From positions 340,205-404,204 of the forward strand of contig NZ_JAHYSS010000007.1 in the NCBI RefSeq assembly GCF_019802255.1: a stretch of DNA of 64,000 nt, read 5' to 3'. Positions 17,264-27,275 of the stretch are shown in pieces. Each line of letters opens with the position of its first letter. Within the stretch, counting starts at the first letter, position 1. Under the pieces are notes generated by a model. It ran no database searches. It had not been told where the DNA came from and worked only from the letters and a program-made list of their open reading frames with translations. A program made the position numbers and the translations under genes. The stretch comes from Pedobacter polysacchareus (GTDB taxonomy: Bacteria; Bacteroidota; Bacteroidia; Sphingobacteriales; Sphingobacteriaceae).

Positions 17264-18670
17264 ATGATTTTATCCTATAAAAAACAGATGTTCACCCTTG
17301 CATTAGCGGTTACCGTTTTTGCCTCTTGCAGGGTGACTAAACCTTACGAAAGTCCGCAGTTAAAAACAATGGGATTGTTTCGTGAGCAAACGTCAACAGA
17401 CAGCACCACCATGGCGAATACGCCATGGCAAACGGTGTTTGCTGATCCGCAATTGGCTGGTTTGATTCAGGAAGGCCTGGATCAAAATCTGGACCTGAAA
17501 AATGCGGTTCAGAATATTGTACAGTCGAAAGCCACTTTGCAGCAAAGTAAAGCAGCCTTTTTCCCTACGCTAACCGCTGATGTAAACGCATCAAGGAATA
17601 AGCAGTCACAAGCTGGATTGAACTTTCCTCCGGGCATCAATATCAATACGCTGACCAACTCTTTCAAAGCGCAGCTGAGCACCAGCTGGGAAGCCGATAT
17701 CTGGGGTAAACTGAGCAGCGCAAAAAGAGCTGCCTTAGCGACTTACTTCCAAACGGATGCTGCAAAAAGAGCGGTACAAACTCAGCTGATTGCTGATATA
17801 GCGACCAGTTATTATACCTTGCTGGCATTAGACAGCCAGCTGGAAATTACCCAGCAGACCTTAAAAAGTAGGATTACTGGTGTAGAAACCATGAAAGCTT
17901 TGAAAGAAGGTGCAGTAGTAAATGGTGCGGCAGTGGTTCAAAGTGAGGCCAGCAGATATGCAACAGAAGTAACGATTCCAGATTTAAAGAGAACCATCAG
18001 AGAGACTGAAAACGCGTTAAACATCCTGTTGGCGAGAGCTCCAGGGCCAATTAACCGTGGTAAACTCCTGAATCAGAATCCAACCAGCGATTTAAAAATC
18101 GGTGTCCCTACTCAATTACTGGAAAACAGACCAGATGTACAAGCTGCAGAACTTTCTTTTAGAAGTGCATTTGAGAACACCAATCTGGCCCGTACTTATT
18201 TCTATCCTTCCTTCACCATTACGGCGACAGGTGGTTTGTCAAGTCTGGATCTTAAAGACTTCTTCGACAAGTCTGTATTTTACAACTTGCTGGGTGGATT
18301 AACACAGCCAATCTTCAACAAAGGCTTAAATAAAGCCAGATTGATTACAGCAAAATCTGCACAGGAACAAGCAGTAAACAACTTCCAGAAAACACTATTG
18401 GTGGCAGGGAAAGAAGTATCAGATGCTTTATATACTTATCAGACAGCAGTAGAAAAAGAAGAAGCACGTGCAAAACAAATTGCTGCCTTGCAAAAATCGG
18501 TAGATTATACTCAGGAATTATTGAGATTTAGCTCTGCCACGAACTATACAGATGTACTGACTTCAGAGCAAAGTTTGCTTGCAGCACAACTGAGTGGTGT
18601 AAATGACAGGTTACAAAAACTACAATCTATAGTTAATTTATACAGAGCATTAGGTGGAGGCTGGAAATAA
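17264..18670 (+). CDS. TolC/NodT-family outer-membrane efflux lipoprotein, system 1
   Basis: A 468-residue outer-membrane factor with a lipoprotein signal (VFASC). It then shows the NodT-type start (PYESPQLKTMGLFREQ) and two copies of the coiled-coil/beta repeat: WQTVFADPQLAGLIQEGLDQ in the first and LLENRPDVQAAELSFRSAF in the second. It forms the trimeric exit duct. It is the third gene of the operon, 20 bases after the permease, and is followed by a strong terminator shared with the convergent second RND system. Confidence 0.94.
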   Translation: MILSYKKQMFTLALAVTVFASCRVTKPYESPQLKTMGLFREQTSTDSTTMANTPWQTVFADPQLAGLIQEGLDQNLDLKNAVQNIVQSKATLQQSKAAFFPTLTADVNASRNKQSQAGLNFPPGININTLTNSFKAQLSTSWEADIWGKLSSAKRAALATYFQTDAAKRAVQTQLIADIATSYYTLLALDSQLEITQQTLKSRITGVETMKALKEGAVVNGAAVVQSEASRYATEVTIPDLKRTIRETENALNILLARAPGPINRGKLLNQNPTSDLKIGVPTQLLENRPDVQAAELSFRSAFENTNLARTYFYPSFTITATGGLSSLDLKDFFDKSVFYNLLGGLTQPIFNKGLNKARLITAKSAQEQAVNNFQKTLLVAGKEVSDALYTYQTAVEKEEARAKQIAALQKSVDYTQELLRFSSATNYTDVLTSEQSLLAAQLSGVNDRLQKLQSIVNLYRALGGGWK

Positions 18671-18692
18671 TTCCCGCTAAAACTTCCTCATA

Positions 18693-18732
18693 AAACGCCC
18701 CCGAAAAGTGAAAACTTTAAGGGGGCGTTTTT
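18693..18732. terminator. Bidirectional terminator between the two RND operons
   Basis: AAACGCCCCC (18693-18702) pairs perfectly with GGGGGCGTTT (18721-18730), with an 18-base loop and T-rich flanks in both directions. It lies between the convergent ends of the two pump operons. Confidence 0.85.
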
Positions 18733-18773
18733 ATAATATAGGAAATCCTGATAGGCGTGTAAAGAATGAGGTG

Positions 18774-21700
18774 TTAATCATCCTCGGCATGTAAAGTGTT
18801 TTTATGGTCTTCTGGTTTATAACTGGCTTGCAGTTCGGCCAGTTTCTTTTTGCCATAGGCGAATCTGGTGATCAACACGAATAATACCGGCACAATAAAC
18901 AGTGCCAATATCGTGGCTGACAGCATCCCTGCAGCTACTGTCCATCCAATAGTTTGACGGGAAACTGCACCTGCACCTGAAGAGATAATCAAAGGAATTA
19001 CCCCTAAAATAAAGGCAAGCGAAGTCATAATAATCGGTCTTAGCCTCAACCTTACGGCTTCTATTGTTGCTGCAATCAGCTCCATACCCCAATCTACGCG
19101 CTCCTTTGCAAATTCCACAATCAGAATCGCATTCTTAGCCGATAAACCAATCAGGGTAATCAACCCTACCTGTGCATAAATGTTATTGTCTAATTTTGGC
19201 AGAAAACTTAAAGCCAGAATCGCACCAAATAACCCTAAGGGCACGGAAAGTAAAATCGAGAAAGGAACGGACCAGCTTTCATACAATGCAGCCAGTAAAA
19301 GAAATACGAATACAATAATCAATGCAAAGATCATGGCGGTACTGTTTCCTGCCTCTGTTTCCTCTAAACTCAATCCAGAAAAATCATAGGCATAATTGGA
19401 CGGTAAAATTTGGGCGGCCACTTCCTTTAAAGCATTCAGCGCATCACCGGAACTGCTGCCTGGTTTTGCGGCTCCACCTATCTCAATCGACCGGAAAAGG
19501 TTGTAGTGATTGATAATAGAGGCATTTTCAATCACCTTATAACTCACCAAAGAACTCAGCGGCACGGAAACGCCTTGTGCATTCATCACCCTCAAGTGCT
19601 TTAGGTTGTCGATATTTGCCCTATAATTGGTGTCTGCCTGACTCACTACGCGGAAATTCCTGCCATATTTCGTAAAATCGTTGATATAGCTGCTGCCCAG
19701 ATAAGTAGAAATGGTACTATAAACCGCAGCAATGGAAACCCCCATTTTTTTTGCCAGATCCCGATCTACATGTATTTTATAGTTCGGTGTTCTGGAGTTG
19801 AACAGCGTATAGGCCATTCCAATTTCAGGTCGCTGATTAGCTGCTGCGAGGAATTTCCCCACATTGGCTTCAAACTCTTTGATGTCCCCGCTTTGCTTCT
19901 CCTGGATCTGCAGACTGAAACCACCACTGATTCCCAGTCCCGGAATCGCCGGAGGAGAGACCACCAGGACACTTCCATCTTTATCACCGGCAAAGCTTTT
20001 CGTTACATTCGCCATAATGGCATTTACATCCCGTTTACGAAGGTCCCAATTTTTAAGCTGCACAAAGAAAGTACCGGCATTCGATTTAAAGGACCTATTC
20101 AGAATATTGATTCCACTAATGGAAGTGATATTGTCAACTTCAGGATTGTTTTTTCTAATACTGTCTGTGATTCTTTTAATAAATGCATCTGTACGCACTG
20201 CAGAAGCACCTTCGGGTAGACTTGCCCCGATTAAGAAAATCCCGGCATCCTCAGAAGGGATGAAACCTGTTGGTTTTTTAACAAATAAACCACCTGTCCC
20301 CAGGTATATACAAAGCAAAATAATCAGCACCAGAGGAATTGACTTTAAGGCTTTTTTAACCCCCATAGAGTAATTATGCGTTACTCCGGCAAACCACCTG
20401 TTGAATTTATAGAAGAACTTATTCAGCCCTTTAGAGTCTGCGGTTAAATTCATTGGAACTAACAAAAGAGAACACAATGCCGGCGTTAGCGAAAGTGCAA
20501 TGAAAGCAGAGATCAATACGGAAACGGCAATCGTAATTGCAAACTGCTGATACAGCTGTCCAACCATTCCCGGAATGAATCCGACTGGAATAAACACTGC
20601 TGCTAAGATTAAGGCAATGGCAATTACAGGAGCGGTGATGTCGTTCATCGCCCTGCGTGTGGCATCGGGAGCCGATAAGCCATCATGGTCCATATAATGC
20701 TGAACCGCTTCTACGACCACAATCGCATCATCCACCACAATACCAATGGCGAGTACAAAACCAAACATCGTCAGGGTATTGATGGAGAAACCAAAGAAAG
20801 TGAAAAAGATAAACGTACCGATAACAGAAACGGGAATGGCCAGTACGGGAATCAGGGTTGCTCTCCAGCTTTGCAGGAAGAAGAACACCACCAATGTAAC
20901 CAGTACCAAGGCTTCAATTAAGGTGCTGACCACCTCGCTGATCGACACTTTGACCACGGTTACGGTTTCGTAAGGAATTGTATAATCCAGGTCTTTTGGA
21001 AAGGACTTTTTCAATTCATTCAAGGCTTTTTGAATCCCGTCTGCGGTTTGTACCGCATTCCCTCCCGGAGTCTGGTTGATCATCATCAGAGAGGCTACTT
21101 TTCCATTTACTTTAGAGCTATTGGCATAGCTAAAGGCACCCAACTCCACTCTTGCTACATCTTTTAGAAAAACAACGGAGCCATCTGCACCTGTTTTAAT
21201 GATGATATTTTTAAACTGATCTACAGTATTCAGGTCGCCATCCAGAATCACCGAAAACTCAAATGTCTGATGGCTGGCTTGTGGAGGTGCCCCCACACTT
21301 CCCCCGGGAATCCTCGTATTTTGCTCCTGCACCGCAGTTGAAACAGCGGCTGGTGTTAACCCATAATTGGCCAGTTTATTCGCATCCAGCCAGATCCGCA
21401 TACTAAATGGCTGACCAAAGGCCTGTACATCTCCTACCCCTTTCACACGTAATAACGCGTCTTTCACATACAGATTGATATAATTGGAAATAAATTTATC
21501 ATCATAAGTCCCGTTTGGGGAATACAAACCAACTACCATCAAAATATCATTGTTGGCCTTTTTGGTGGTCACGCCTAAACGCGTTACTGCCTCCGGTAAA
21601 GAGGGTTCTGCAATGCCTACCCTGTTTTGTACATCCAGAGCGGCGATGTCAATATTTGTACCTACATCAAAGGTGACGGTAATCGAAGAACGTCCATCGG

Positions 21701-21953
21701 AGGTACTATTGGACGATAAATACTTCATTCCTGGCGTACCATTGATCTGACTTTCTATGGGAGTAGTCACTGTTTGCTCCACGGTCTGCGCATCAGCCCC
21801 GGTATAAGCTGCAGAGACAGTAACCGTTGGCGGCGCAATACTTGGGTACTGACTGATAGGTAAGGTAGTGATGACAATAGTTCCAATCAGTACAATTAAA
21901 ATAGAGATGACGATGGCCGTGACCGGGCGCCTGATAAATACTTCTGAGATCAT
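18774..21953 (-). CDS. RND multidrug efflux permease (HAE1/AcrB type), system 2
   Basis: A 1059-residue inner-membrane proton/drug antiporter. It starts MISEVFIRRPVTAIVISILI and carries SQYPSIAPPTVTVSAAYTGA, the relay aspartates 408-409 in GIVVDDAIVVVEAV, and the Lys of LSAKNAILIVEFAKE. It is related to the system 1 permease, but many positions differ, so it is a diverged paralogue rather than a recent copy. It is the last gene of a channel-adaptor-permease operon, 15 bases after the adaptor. Substrate is unknown. Confidence 0.96.
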   Translation of the reverse strand: MISEVFIRRPVTAIVISILIVLIGTIVITTLPISQYPSIAPPTVTVSAAYTGADAQTVEQTVTTPIESQINGTPGMKYLSSNSTSDGRSSITVTFDVGTNIDIAALDVQNRVGIAEPSLPEAVTRLGVTTKKANNDILMVVGLYSPNGTYDDKFISNYINLYVKDALLRVKGVGDVQAFGQPFSMRIWLDANKLANYGLTPAAVSTAVQEQNTRIPGGSVGAPPQASHQTFEFSVILDGDLNTVDQFKNIIIKTGADGSVVFLKDVARVELGAFSYANSSKVNGKVASLMMINQTPGGNAVQTADGIQKALNELKKSFPKDLDYTIPYETVTVVKVSISEVVSTLIEALVLVTLVVFFFLQSWRATLIPVLAIPVSVIGTFIFFTFFGFSINTLTMFGFVLAIGIVVDDAIVVVEAVQHYMDHDGLSAPDATRRAMNDITAPVIAIALILAAVFIPVGFIPGMVGQLYQQFAITIAVSVLISAFIALSLTPALCSLLLVPMNLTADSKGLNKFFYKFNRWFAGVTHNYSMGVKKALKSIPLVLIILLCIYLGTGGLFVKKPTGFIPSEDAGIFLIGASLPEGASAVRTDAFIKRITDSIRKNNPEVDNITSISGINILNRSFKSNAGTFFVQLKNWDLRKRDVNAIMANVTKSFAGDKDGSVLVVSPPAIPGLGISGGFSLQIQEKQSGDIKEFEANVGKFLAAANQRPEIGMAYTLFNSRTPNYKIHVDRDLAKKMGVSIAAVYSTISTYLGSSYINDFTKYGRNFRVVSQADTNYRANIDNLKHLRVMNAQGVSVPLSSLVSYKVIENASIINHYNLFRSIEIGGAAKPGSSSGDALNALKEVAAQILPSNYAYDFSGLSLEETEAGNSTAMIFALIIVFVFLLLAALYESWSVPFSILLSVPLGLFGAILALSFLPKLDNNIYAQVGLITLIGLSAKNAILIVEFAKERVDWGMELIAATIEAVRLRLRPIIMTSLAFILGVIPLIISSGAGAVSRQTIGWTVAAGMLSATILALFIVPVLFVLITRFAYGKKKLAELQASYKPEDHKNTLHAEDD

Positions 21954-21968
21954 AAGCTTGAAATTCTT

Positions 21969-23084
21969 TTAAAATTTTACCACGGCACCAGGCCTTACAT
22001 TTTGTGCACCATCTGAAACGATCAATTCACCTGCTTTCAATCCATCTTTCACGACTACATTTTTATCAAATTGTTTTCCCAGTTGAATGATGCGCTGCTC
22101 TGCCTTATTACTATCAGCTACTACATACACATTAAAAGAGCCCAATTGTTCTATCACCGATTTATATGGAATCACCAATTCATTATTTTCAGACTTGTTC
22201 AGTACTTTCATATTGACCGTCATCCCGGCAATCAGTTTTCCGGACTCATTTGGATAACTGATCCTCACCTTGATTGCTCCTGTGGCAGGATCTACGGCAC
22301 GGTCTATTGTGATGATCTTACCCTGACGTTTATACAAACTGCCATCTTGCAGCTGTACCGTAAAAATAGAGTCTTTGACCGCCGCCGGATTGTTTTTCAG
22401 TTTCTGGAAATGCGGAATATCTGCCTGATTAACGGTAATGTCTACTGCGATTGGGTTTCCGGTAGAAACCGTATTTAAAAGGGTAGAACCTGCGGTTACC
22501 AGGGCACCGGGTTTCACTTGTGAAATCCCTATTGTTCCCGTCAGCGGGGATACGATCAATGCATTTTGAAGGTCGTTATTTGCGGAAGAAAGTGTTGCTT
22601 TTGCCGCAGCAACCTGCGATTCGGCATTGGCCAGATCCGTTAACGCATAATCAACCCGCTGTTTAGCGATGGCATCCTGAGCGGCTAGGTTTTTATAGCG
22701 ATCTGCATCCTTTTTAGCCTTATCACGATTGGCCTGTGCCATCTGCACATTTGCTTTAGCAGAATTATACGCCGCCAGGTATTTGGTGCGGTCAATTTCA
22801 TAAAGCTTCTGCCCCTTAGTTACTTTTTGTCCATCCTTTACAAAAATGGCGGTCACAAAACCACCCACCTGTGCACGGATTTCTACTTCATCCAGAGCCA
22901 CTACTACCCCTGGATAGGAATCCACCGTGGTAACCGGCTGAGCAGCTACCTTATAAACAGATACTGGAGTTGCCGGAGGTGGTCCGCCCTGCTGCTGTGC
23001 AGCCTTATTTCCATTACCGCATGACGCTAAAGAAATGGATCCCAAAATAACAATGCCTAGTTTTACGTGATTAATCGTCTTCAT
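21969..23084 (-). CDS. RND efflux periplasmic adaptor, system 2
   Basis: A 371-residue lipoprotein (lipobox LASC). It has the lipoyl half-motif EIRAQVGGFVTAIFVKDGQ, a helical hairpin (~90-145, AKANVQMAQANRDKAKKDAD), the second half ALIVSPLTGTIGISQVKPG and a barrel domain ending GAQNVRPGAVVKF. It couples the system 2 permease to its outer-membrane channel. It lies between them with gaps of 8 and 15 bases, consistent with one transcript. Confidence 0.94.
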   Translation of the reverse strand: MKTINHVKLGIVILGSISLASCGNGNKAAQQQGGPPPATPVSVYKVAAQPVTTVDSYPGVVVALDEVEIRAQVGGFVTAIFVKDGQKVTKGQKLYEIDRTKYLAAYNSAKANVQMAQANRDKAKKDADRYKNLAAQDAIAKQRVDYALTDLANAESQVAAAKATLSSANNDLQNALIVSPLTGTIGISQVKPGALVTAGSTLLNTVSTGNPIAVDITVNQADIPHFQKLKNNPAAVKDSIFTVQLQDGSLYKRQGKIITIDRAVDPATGAIKVRISYPNESGKLIAGMTVNMKVLNKSENNELVIPYKSVIEQLGSFNVYVVADSNKAEQRIIQLGKQFDKNVVVKDGLKAGELIVSDGAQNVRPGAVVKF

Positions 23085-23092
23085 TTGAGTAC

Positions 23093-24442
23093 TTATTGGT
23101 TTACGGTAATTGTGCCTAATGCTTGTTCTACGTCCAGTCTGGAAGAAAGCAGACTATACAAAGAATTTAAATAATTGAGTTGTGCGGTACGCAGGTCTGT
23201 TTCCGAAGTCATCAGATCCAGATAGGCTTTGATGCCTTCATCGTATTGCAATTTGATGGTCTGGTAAACCTGCCGCGAAATTTCCACATTTGCACCCGCT
23301 GTTTTCCAATCGTTCAAATTGGCCTTATAAGTGGCCATAGCCTGCTCATATTGCGTCTTGATTTGATTTTTGGTGTTGATCAGGTCGAGGTCTATTCTTT
23401 GCTCCTGCAACTGCGATTTCCTAAGTTCCTGGATTCTTTTTGTACCTTGAAAAATCGGCAGTTTCAATGTTAACCCAAACAATGAACTTGGATAGTTTTT
23501 ATCATAAAGATTGCTGAAATTGTTATTCAGGTAGTTCCAGTTGTAATTGATAAATCCGGAGATATTGGGTAAGAAAGCCCATTTATTATAACTGGTATTG
23601 AGCTGCTGCAATTGCTTTTGTGTTTGCAGTAAACGGTATTCTACCCTATTCTCATAAGTTTCTCTTTGATTGGTATCGATCAGGATTTGGTTTTCCATCT
23701 TTACTGCATCAAAATTCAGACTGAATTCCTTTTCACTACTATAACCGACCAGCTCTTTAAGGTAGGCATATTTGTATTTGATCAGTTCCTCTGCCCGCTT
23801 TTTGTCCGCTCTGGAATTACTCAGACTGATCTGTGCTCGCTGATAATCGGTTTTATCTACCAGTCCAAAATCATACTGTGCTTTTGAATCTTTGAGTTGT
23901 TTTTCTAATCTCGCATTGTTTTCATTAATGATCTTTATTTGTTCTATGCTGGTGAGCACATCAAAATAGGCTTTACTTACACTCACTACGGTATTGATTT
24001 TCGTATTTTCTGTGTTCTGCAAATACTGCTGTCTATAGTATTTGGCCGCTTTAGAAGCCTGAATCAAGCCTGCATCCAGAAATTTCTGATCGGCCTGCAA
24101 AGTAAATGCAGAAGTGTGCCTTGAGCCAAAAGTCAGTAATGTAGGAACGCCATTCATGGTCAGCTGCTGAGTTTGCTGTTTCAGGTTATTGTTATAATTG
24201 GCCGTTCCATTGATCTGAGGAAACCAACCAGAAAGTGCTGATTTGATGTCACGTTCCCCAATCTCTTCATCTATCAACGACTGCTTCACTCCGGGTTTAT
24301 TCAGCAGCGCATAAGCAATCAAATCCGGAAGTGTCACGTTTTTAAGTTCTCTGGTGTTCTGTTCCCTTTGTCCAAAAGCAACTGAGCACCAGGTAACCGT
24401 CAGGATTAGGAGAAACGTTAAGATCGATTTGTGTAGTTTCAT
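23093..24442 (-). CDS. TolC-family outer-membrane efflux protein, system 2
   Basis: A 449-residue outer-membrane factor with a cleavable signal peptide (cleavage near FGQ) and no lipobox, unlike the system 1 channel. Repeats and coiled coils are visible: LPDLIAYALLNKPGVKQSLI in the first half, and ELRKSQLQEQRIDLDLINTK with YDEGIKAYLDLMTSETDL in the second. It is the first gene of the minus-strand operon, opposite to the system 1 gene order. It is divergent from the OmpR-type regulator at 24807, which makes that regulator its probable controller. Confidence 0.92.
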   Translation of the reverse strand: MKLHKSILTFLLILTVTWCSVAFGQREQNTRELKNVTLPDLIAYALLNKPGVKQSLIDEEIGERDIKSALSGWFPQINGTANYNNNLKQQTQQLTMNGVPTLLTFGSRHTSAFTLQADQKFLDAGLIQASKAAKYYRQQYLQNTENTKINTVVSVSKAYFDVLTSIEQIKIINENNARLEKQLKDSKAQYDFGLVDKTDYQRAQISLSNSRADKKRAEELIKYKYAYLKELVGYSSEKEFSLNFDAVKMENQILIDTNQRETYENRVEYRLLQTQKQLQQLNTSYNKWAFLPNISGFINYNWNYLNNNFSNLYDKNYPSSLFGLTLKLPIFQGTKRIQELRKSQLQEQRIDLDLINTKNQIKTQYEQAMATYKANLNDWKTAGANVEISRQVYQTIKLQYDEGIKAYLDLMTSETDLRTAQLNYLNSLYSLLSSRLDVEQALGTITVNQ

Positions 24443-24806
24443 AGGGTAGGGAAATGAAGTATTTATAAAATCATCATGGTTTGTGTTCCTTTCTAAAAAA
24501 TGAATACCAGTTCCCCTTTTTAATCTTTTTTATCGCCGTCGCCTACCGATACACATTGTTTATTTGATGCTATTGATTTAACCAGATGAAGAGAGATTCT
24601 TAAGCGATATTATCGTGGTTTTTATCATAAAACGTTAATTAATCCTACTAATACTGTAGAGGTTTATGATTTGACAACAACCTATATATCAATATTGTTT
24701 CAGGATATTTAAAATTATAATCCAGGTTTTTCACCACCCGATTTGGTTGTTTTTTACAACGATCAAATCCAGAATATTAATTGTTTTTTTATGTAATATT
24801 GGCCCT
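24443..24806. other. Divergent promoter region between RND system 2 and its two-component system
   Basis: This 364-base AT-rich region separates the minus-strand efflux operon from the plus-strand response regulator. It holds an imperfect -7 element TAATATTG (24795-24802), 5 bases before the regulator ATG, and an 11-base odd palindrome CGATATTATCG (24605-24615). No ORF is supportable. It should contain the OmpR-type binding sites, but I cannot single them out. Confidence 0.45.
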
Positions 24807-25490
24807 ATGAATATCCTGATTGTGGAAGATGAAAAAAACCTGGCACTGGAAATGGCCACATTTCTGGGCAAAGAAGGTTATACGATAGAGCATGCCTGGA
24901 AGAAATCTTCCGCAGCAGAAAAAATATTTGTGAACACTTACGACTTTATTCTGCTGGATCTTGGCCTTCCTGACGGTGATGGTTTTGAATTACTCCATCA
25001 GTTTAAACAATTAAAAGACCGGGAGGATGCTGTGATTATCTTAACAGCCAGAGGCGATGTGGAAGACCGGGTAAAAGGCCTGGAATCCGGAGCAGATGAT
25101 TACCTGCCAAAGCCCTTTTCCTTAACGGAACTACTGGCCAGAATGCATGCGATCATCAGAAGGAAACATAAACTGGAAATGAATGAGGTAAACATTCATC
25201 ATTTTATCTTAGACATTAAAAACCACAAACTGAGTTTTGAAGGACAAAAAATCAACCTGACTGGAAAGGAGTTTGAGATTTTTAATTACCTGGTATTGAA
25301 TAAAAACAGAGTGATTTCGAGGATTAACCTGACAGAACATGTATGGGGCGATATTCTGGAAATCAACTCCGACTCGAATTTTGTGGATGTTCATGTTAAA
25401 AATTTAAGGAAAAAGCTGTCTGCACATGCGCCTATTGACTGGTTTGAAACGGTTAGAAGTATCGGTTACCGGATAAATTCTAATCTGTAA
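24807..25490 (+). CDS. OmpR-family response regulator
   Basis: A 227-residue DNA-binding regulator. The receiver domain (1-~115) has acidic residues in VEDE, phospho-acceptor Asp51 in LLDLGLPDGDG, and Lys in YLPKPF. The C-terminal winged helix (~130-225) includes INLTGKEFEIFNYLVLNKNR and the recognition part VDVHVKNLRKKL. I chose the ATG at 24807 (MNILIVEDEK). A longer in-frame start at 24747 would add 20 residues unlike the family, across the likely promoter. It is followed by its kinase gene after 44 bases. Confidence 0.95.
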   Translation: MNILIVEDEKNLALEMATFLGKEGYTIEHAWKKSSAAEKIFVNTYDFILLDLGLPDGDGFELLHQFKQLKDREDAVIILTARGDVEDRVKGLESGADDYLPKPFSLTELLARMHAIIRRKHKLEMNEVNIHHFILDIKNHKLSFEGQKINLTGKEFEIFNYLVLNKNRVISRINLTEHVWGDILEINSDSNFVDVHVKNLRKKLSAHAPIDWFETVRSIGYRINSNL

Positions 25491-25534
25491 ATACTTTTTG
25501 AATATTCATAAAGACCTATAAAACTGCCTTAAAG

Positions 25535-26863
25535 ATGAAACTGCAACTCAAACTTGCGTTATACAATACCCTCACTAAGGTGGCCATCATCACCCTGATG
25601 GGAATTTTCATCCTGGTTTCTATCAACAGGATTTCGGTGAACCATATTCATCAGCGGCTGATTCAGAAAAAGAACAAACTGGTGACTCACCTTTCCAGTA
25701 CGGCGATCAATGATTTGCTGACACAGCAAAAGACTTTTACAGATTACAACTTACTCAAAGAGGAATACATCGTTCTGAAAGAGGTAAAAAACAACCGTAA
25801 GGAAAAATTAAAGCAATATTTTAGTCGGGAGACCCGGGAAATTGAAGGCAGTCAGGAAGAATATGAGATCCTGAGTGCCGAATTTGAATACCGCGGCAAA
25901 AGATACCTGCTGGAACTTGGAGAAACGATGTCGACGGTAGGGCAATTGGAAAACACGATTTCCGTATTTACCTTCTTAATTTTACTCGCAGCCGTAATCC
26001 TAACCCTCCTCACCGACCTTGCTTTCAGTAAGTTTTTATTGGCCCCATTCTATCAGATCATTGATCAGAAACTCAACAAAGTAAATGATCCGATCAGCTT
26101 CAATTATGAACCCGTAAAGACAACTACCGAAGATTTCAGGATCCTGGATCAAAGTATCAGCAGCTTGATGAATAAGATCACTGATCTTTTTCTGACCGAG
26201 AAAGAATTCATTGCCAATGTTTCCCATGAGCTCTTAACCCCGATCTCCATTTTAAATACCAGATTGGAAAATGTGCTGAATGATGAAAAGTTAAGTGTAG
26301 AAGGAGAGAATAAGATTTTTGCCTGCTTAAAAACACTCAACCGCCTCAAATCAATTATCAATAGCCTCCTGCTCATCTCGAAAGTAGAAAACAACCAGTA
26401 TAAAAAACCAGATTCGATTGTACTGAAAGAAATGATTCATGAAGTTTATGAAGAATTAGAACATCGACTGGCAATGATGGACTTGACTTTTACCATCAAT
26501 TTATCTGAAGATTACATTTTCAAAGGCAATCGTTCTTTATTCCATACCTTATTAATGAATATTGTAAACAATGCCATTAAATACAACCTTCCCTCCGGCA
26601 GTGTTCATATTTCTGATACTTTTATAAAGGGCAAATATGCACTGATCATTGAAGATACTGGCCAGGGAATGGCCGTAAACCAGGTTTCTCATGCTTTTCA
26701 GCGCTTTGAAAAATTCCAGTCGGAAAAAGAAGACAGTTATGGCCTAGGGCTTTCCATCGTGAAAAGTATTGCTGTTTTCCATGAACTAGACCTCGAAATT
26801 GAGTCAGAAATCGGCAAAGGAACCCAGGTAATTTTAATCTTTCAAGAAAATAATCACACCTGA
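25535..26863 (+). CDS. Sensor histidine kinase
   Basis: A 442-residue inner-membrane kinase with one membrane helix near residues 15-30 and a second at ~145-165, enclosing a periplasmic sensor of about 115 residues. The phospho-acceptor His231 is in NVSHELLTP. The ATPase domain has its N box (NIVNNAIKYNLPSG), G1 (EDTGQGMA) and G2 (YGLGLSIVKS), so it is complete. It pairs with the OmpR-type regulator 44 bases upstream. The signal is unknown; envelope stress or pump substrate is a guess from the divergent efflux operon. Confidence 0.94.
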   Translation: MKLQLKLALYNTLTKVAIITLMGIFILVSINRISVNHIHQRLIQKKNKLVTHLSSTAINDLLTQQKTFTDYNLLKEEYIVLKEVKNNRKEKLKQYFSRETREIEGSQEEYEILSAEFEYRGKRYLLELGETMSTVGQLENTISVFTFLILLAAVILTLLTDLAFSKFLLAPFYQIIDQKLNKVNDPISFNYEPVKTTTEDFRILDQSISSLMNKITDLFLTEKEFIANVSHELLTPISILNTRLENVLNDEKLSVEGENKIFACLKTLNRLKSIINSLLLISKVENNQYKKPDSIVLKEMIHEVYEELEHRLAMMDLTFTINLSEDYIFKGNRSLFHTLLMNIVNNAIKYNLPSGSVHISDTFIKGKYALIIEDTGQGMAVNQVSHAFQRFEKFQSEKEDSYGLGLSIVKSIAVFHELDLEIESEIGKGTQVILIFQENNHT

Positions 26864-26934
26864 TCAATCTTCATACAATCTTCATGTTTGATGAGCAACT
26901 TTGATCTAACAAATCACATAAAACAATTAAAAAC

Positions 26935-27171
26935 ATGAAAAGAACAATTTTAGCGCTTGCATTAGTTGCAACAACTTTCGGCGCATTCGCACAAACTCCT
27001 GCTGCAACTACAAAACCAGTAGCTCACAAAGCACACGCTAAAGCAGTAGTAGCAAAAACTGAAGTAACTAAAGCAGCACCAGTAACTGCAGCTAAAACTA
27101 CTGCTGCTCCTGTAACTAAAGCTGCTCCAGTAACTAAAGCAGCTGTTAAACCTGTAGCAAAACAAAAATAA
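26935..27171 (+). CDS. Small exported Ala/Lys/Thr/Val-rich protein
   Basis: A 78-residue protein: a 19-residue signal peptide ending GAFAQ, then a low-complexity basic mature part of about 58 residues. It is built from the near-repeats KAAPVT (three copies), with AHKAHAK and AVVAKTE between. The mature part contains almost only A, K, T, V, P and H, with no acidic residue except one Glu. Codon choice varies across the repeats, which supports selection on the protein. It lies 71 bases after the kinase gene. Function is unknown; a cationic periplasmic or surface peptide is possible. Confidence 0.75.
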   Translation: MKRTILALALVATTFGAFAQTPAATTKPVAHKAHAKAVVAKTEVTKAAPVTAAKTTAAPVTKAAPVTKAAVKPVAKQK

Positions 27172-27275
27172 GTCTTAACCACCTCGTTAAGAACTATAGC
27201 CTAAGGGGGTATTCAGATATGGATATCCTCTTTTTTTTGTATTTTGGCTTCAACCACACAAACCTGAACCAAATT

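Noticed and set aside
19770..20219. 149-codon plus-strand ORF inside the RND system 2 permease
   Set aside because: Antisense shadow of a conserved permease; its composition follows the reverse frame of that gene.
24605..24615. CGATATTATCG palindrome as OmpR-type operator
   Set aside because: OmpR-family proteins usually bind direct repeats; an 11-base AT-rich palindrome is expected by chance in such a region.
24747..24806. Longer in-frame start of the OmpR-type regulator
   Set aside because: It adds 20 residues before MNILIVEDE, unlike the family, and covers the probable promoter.
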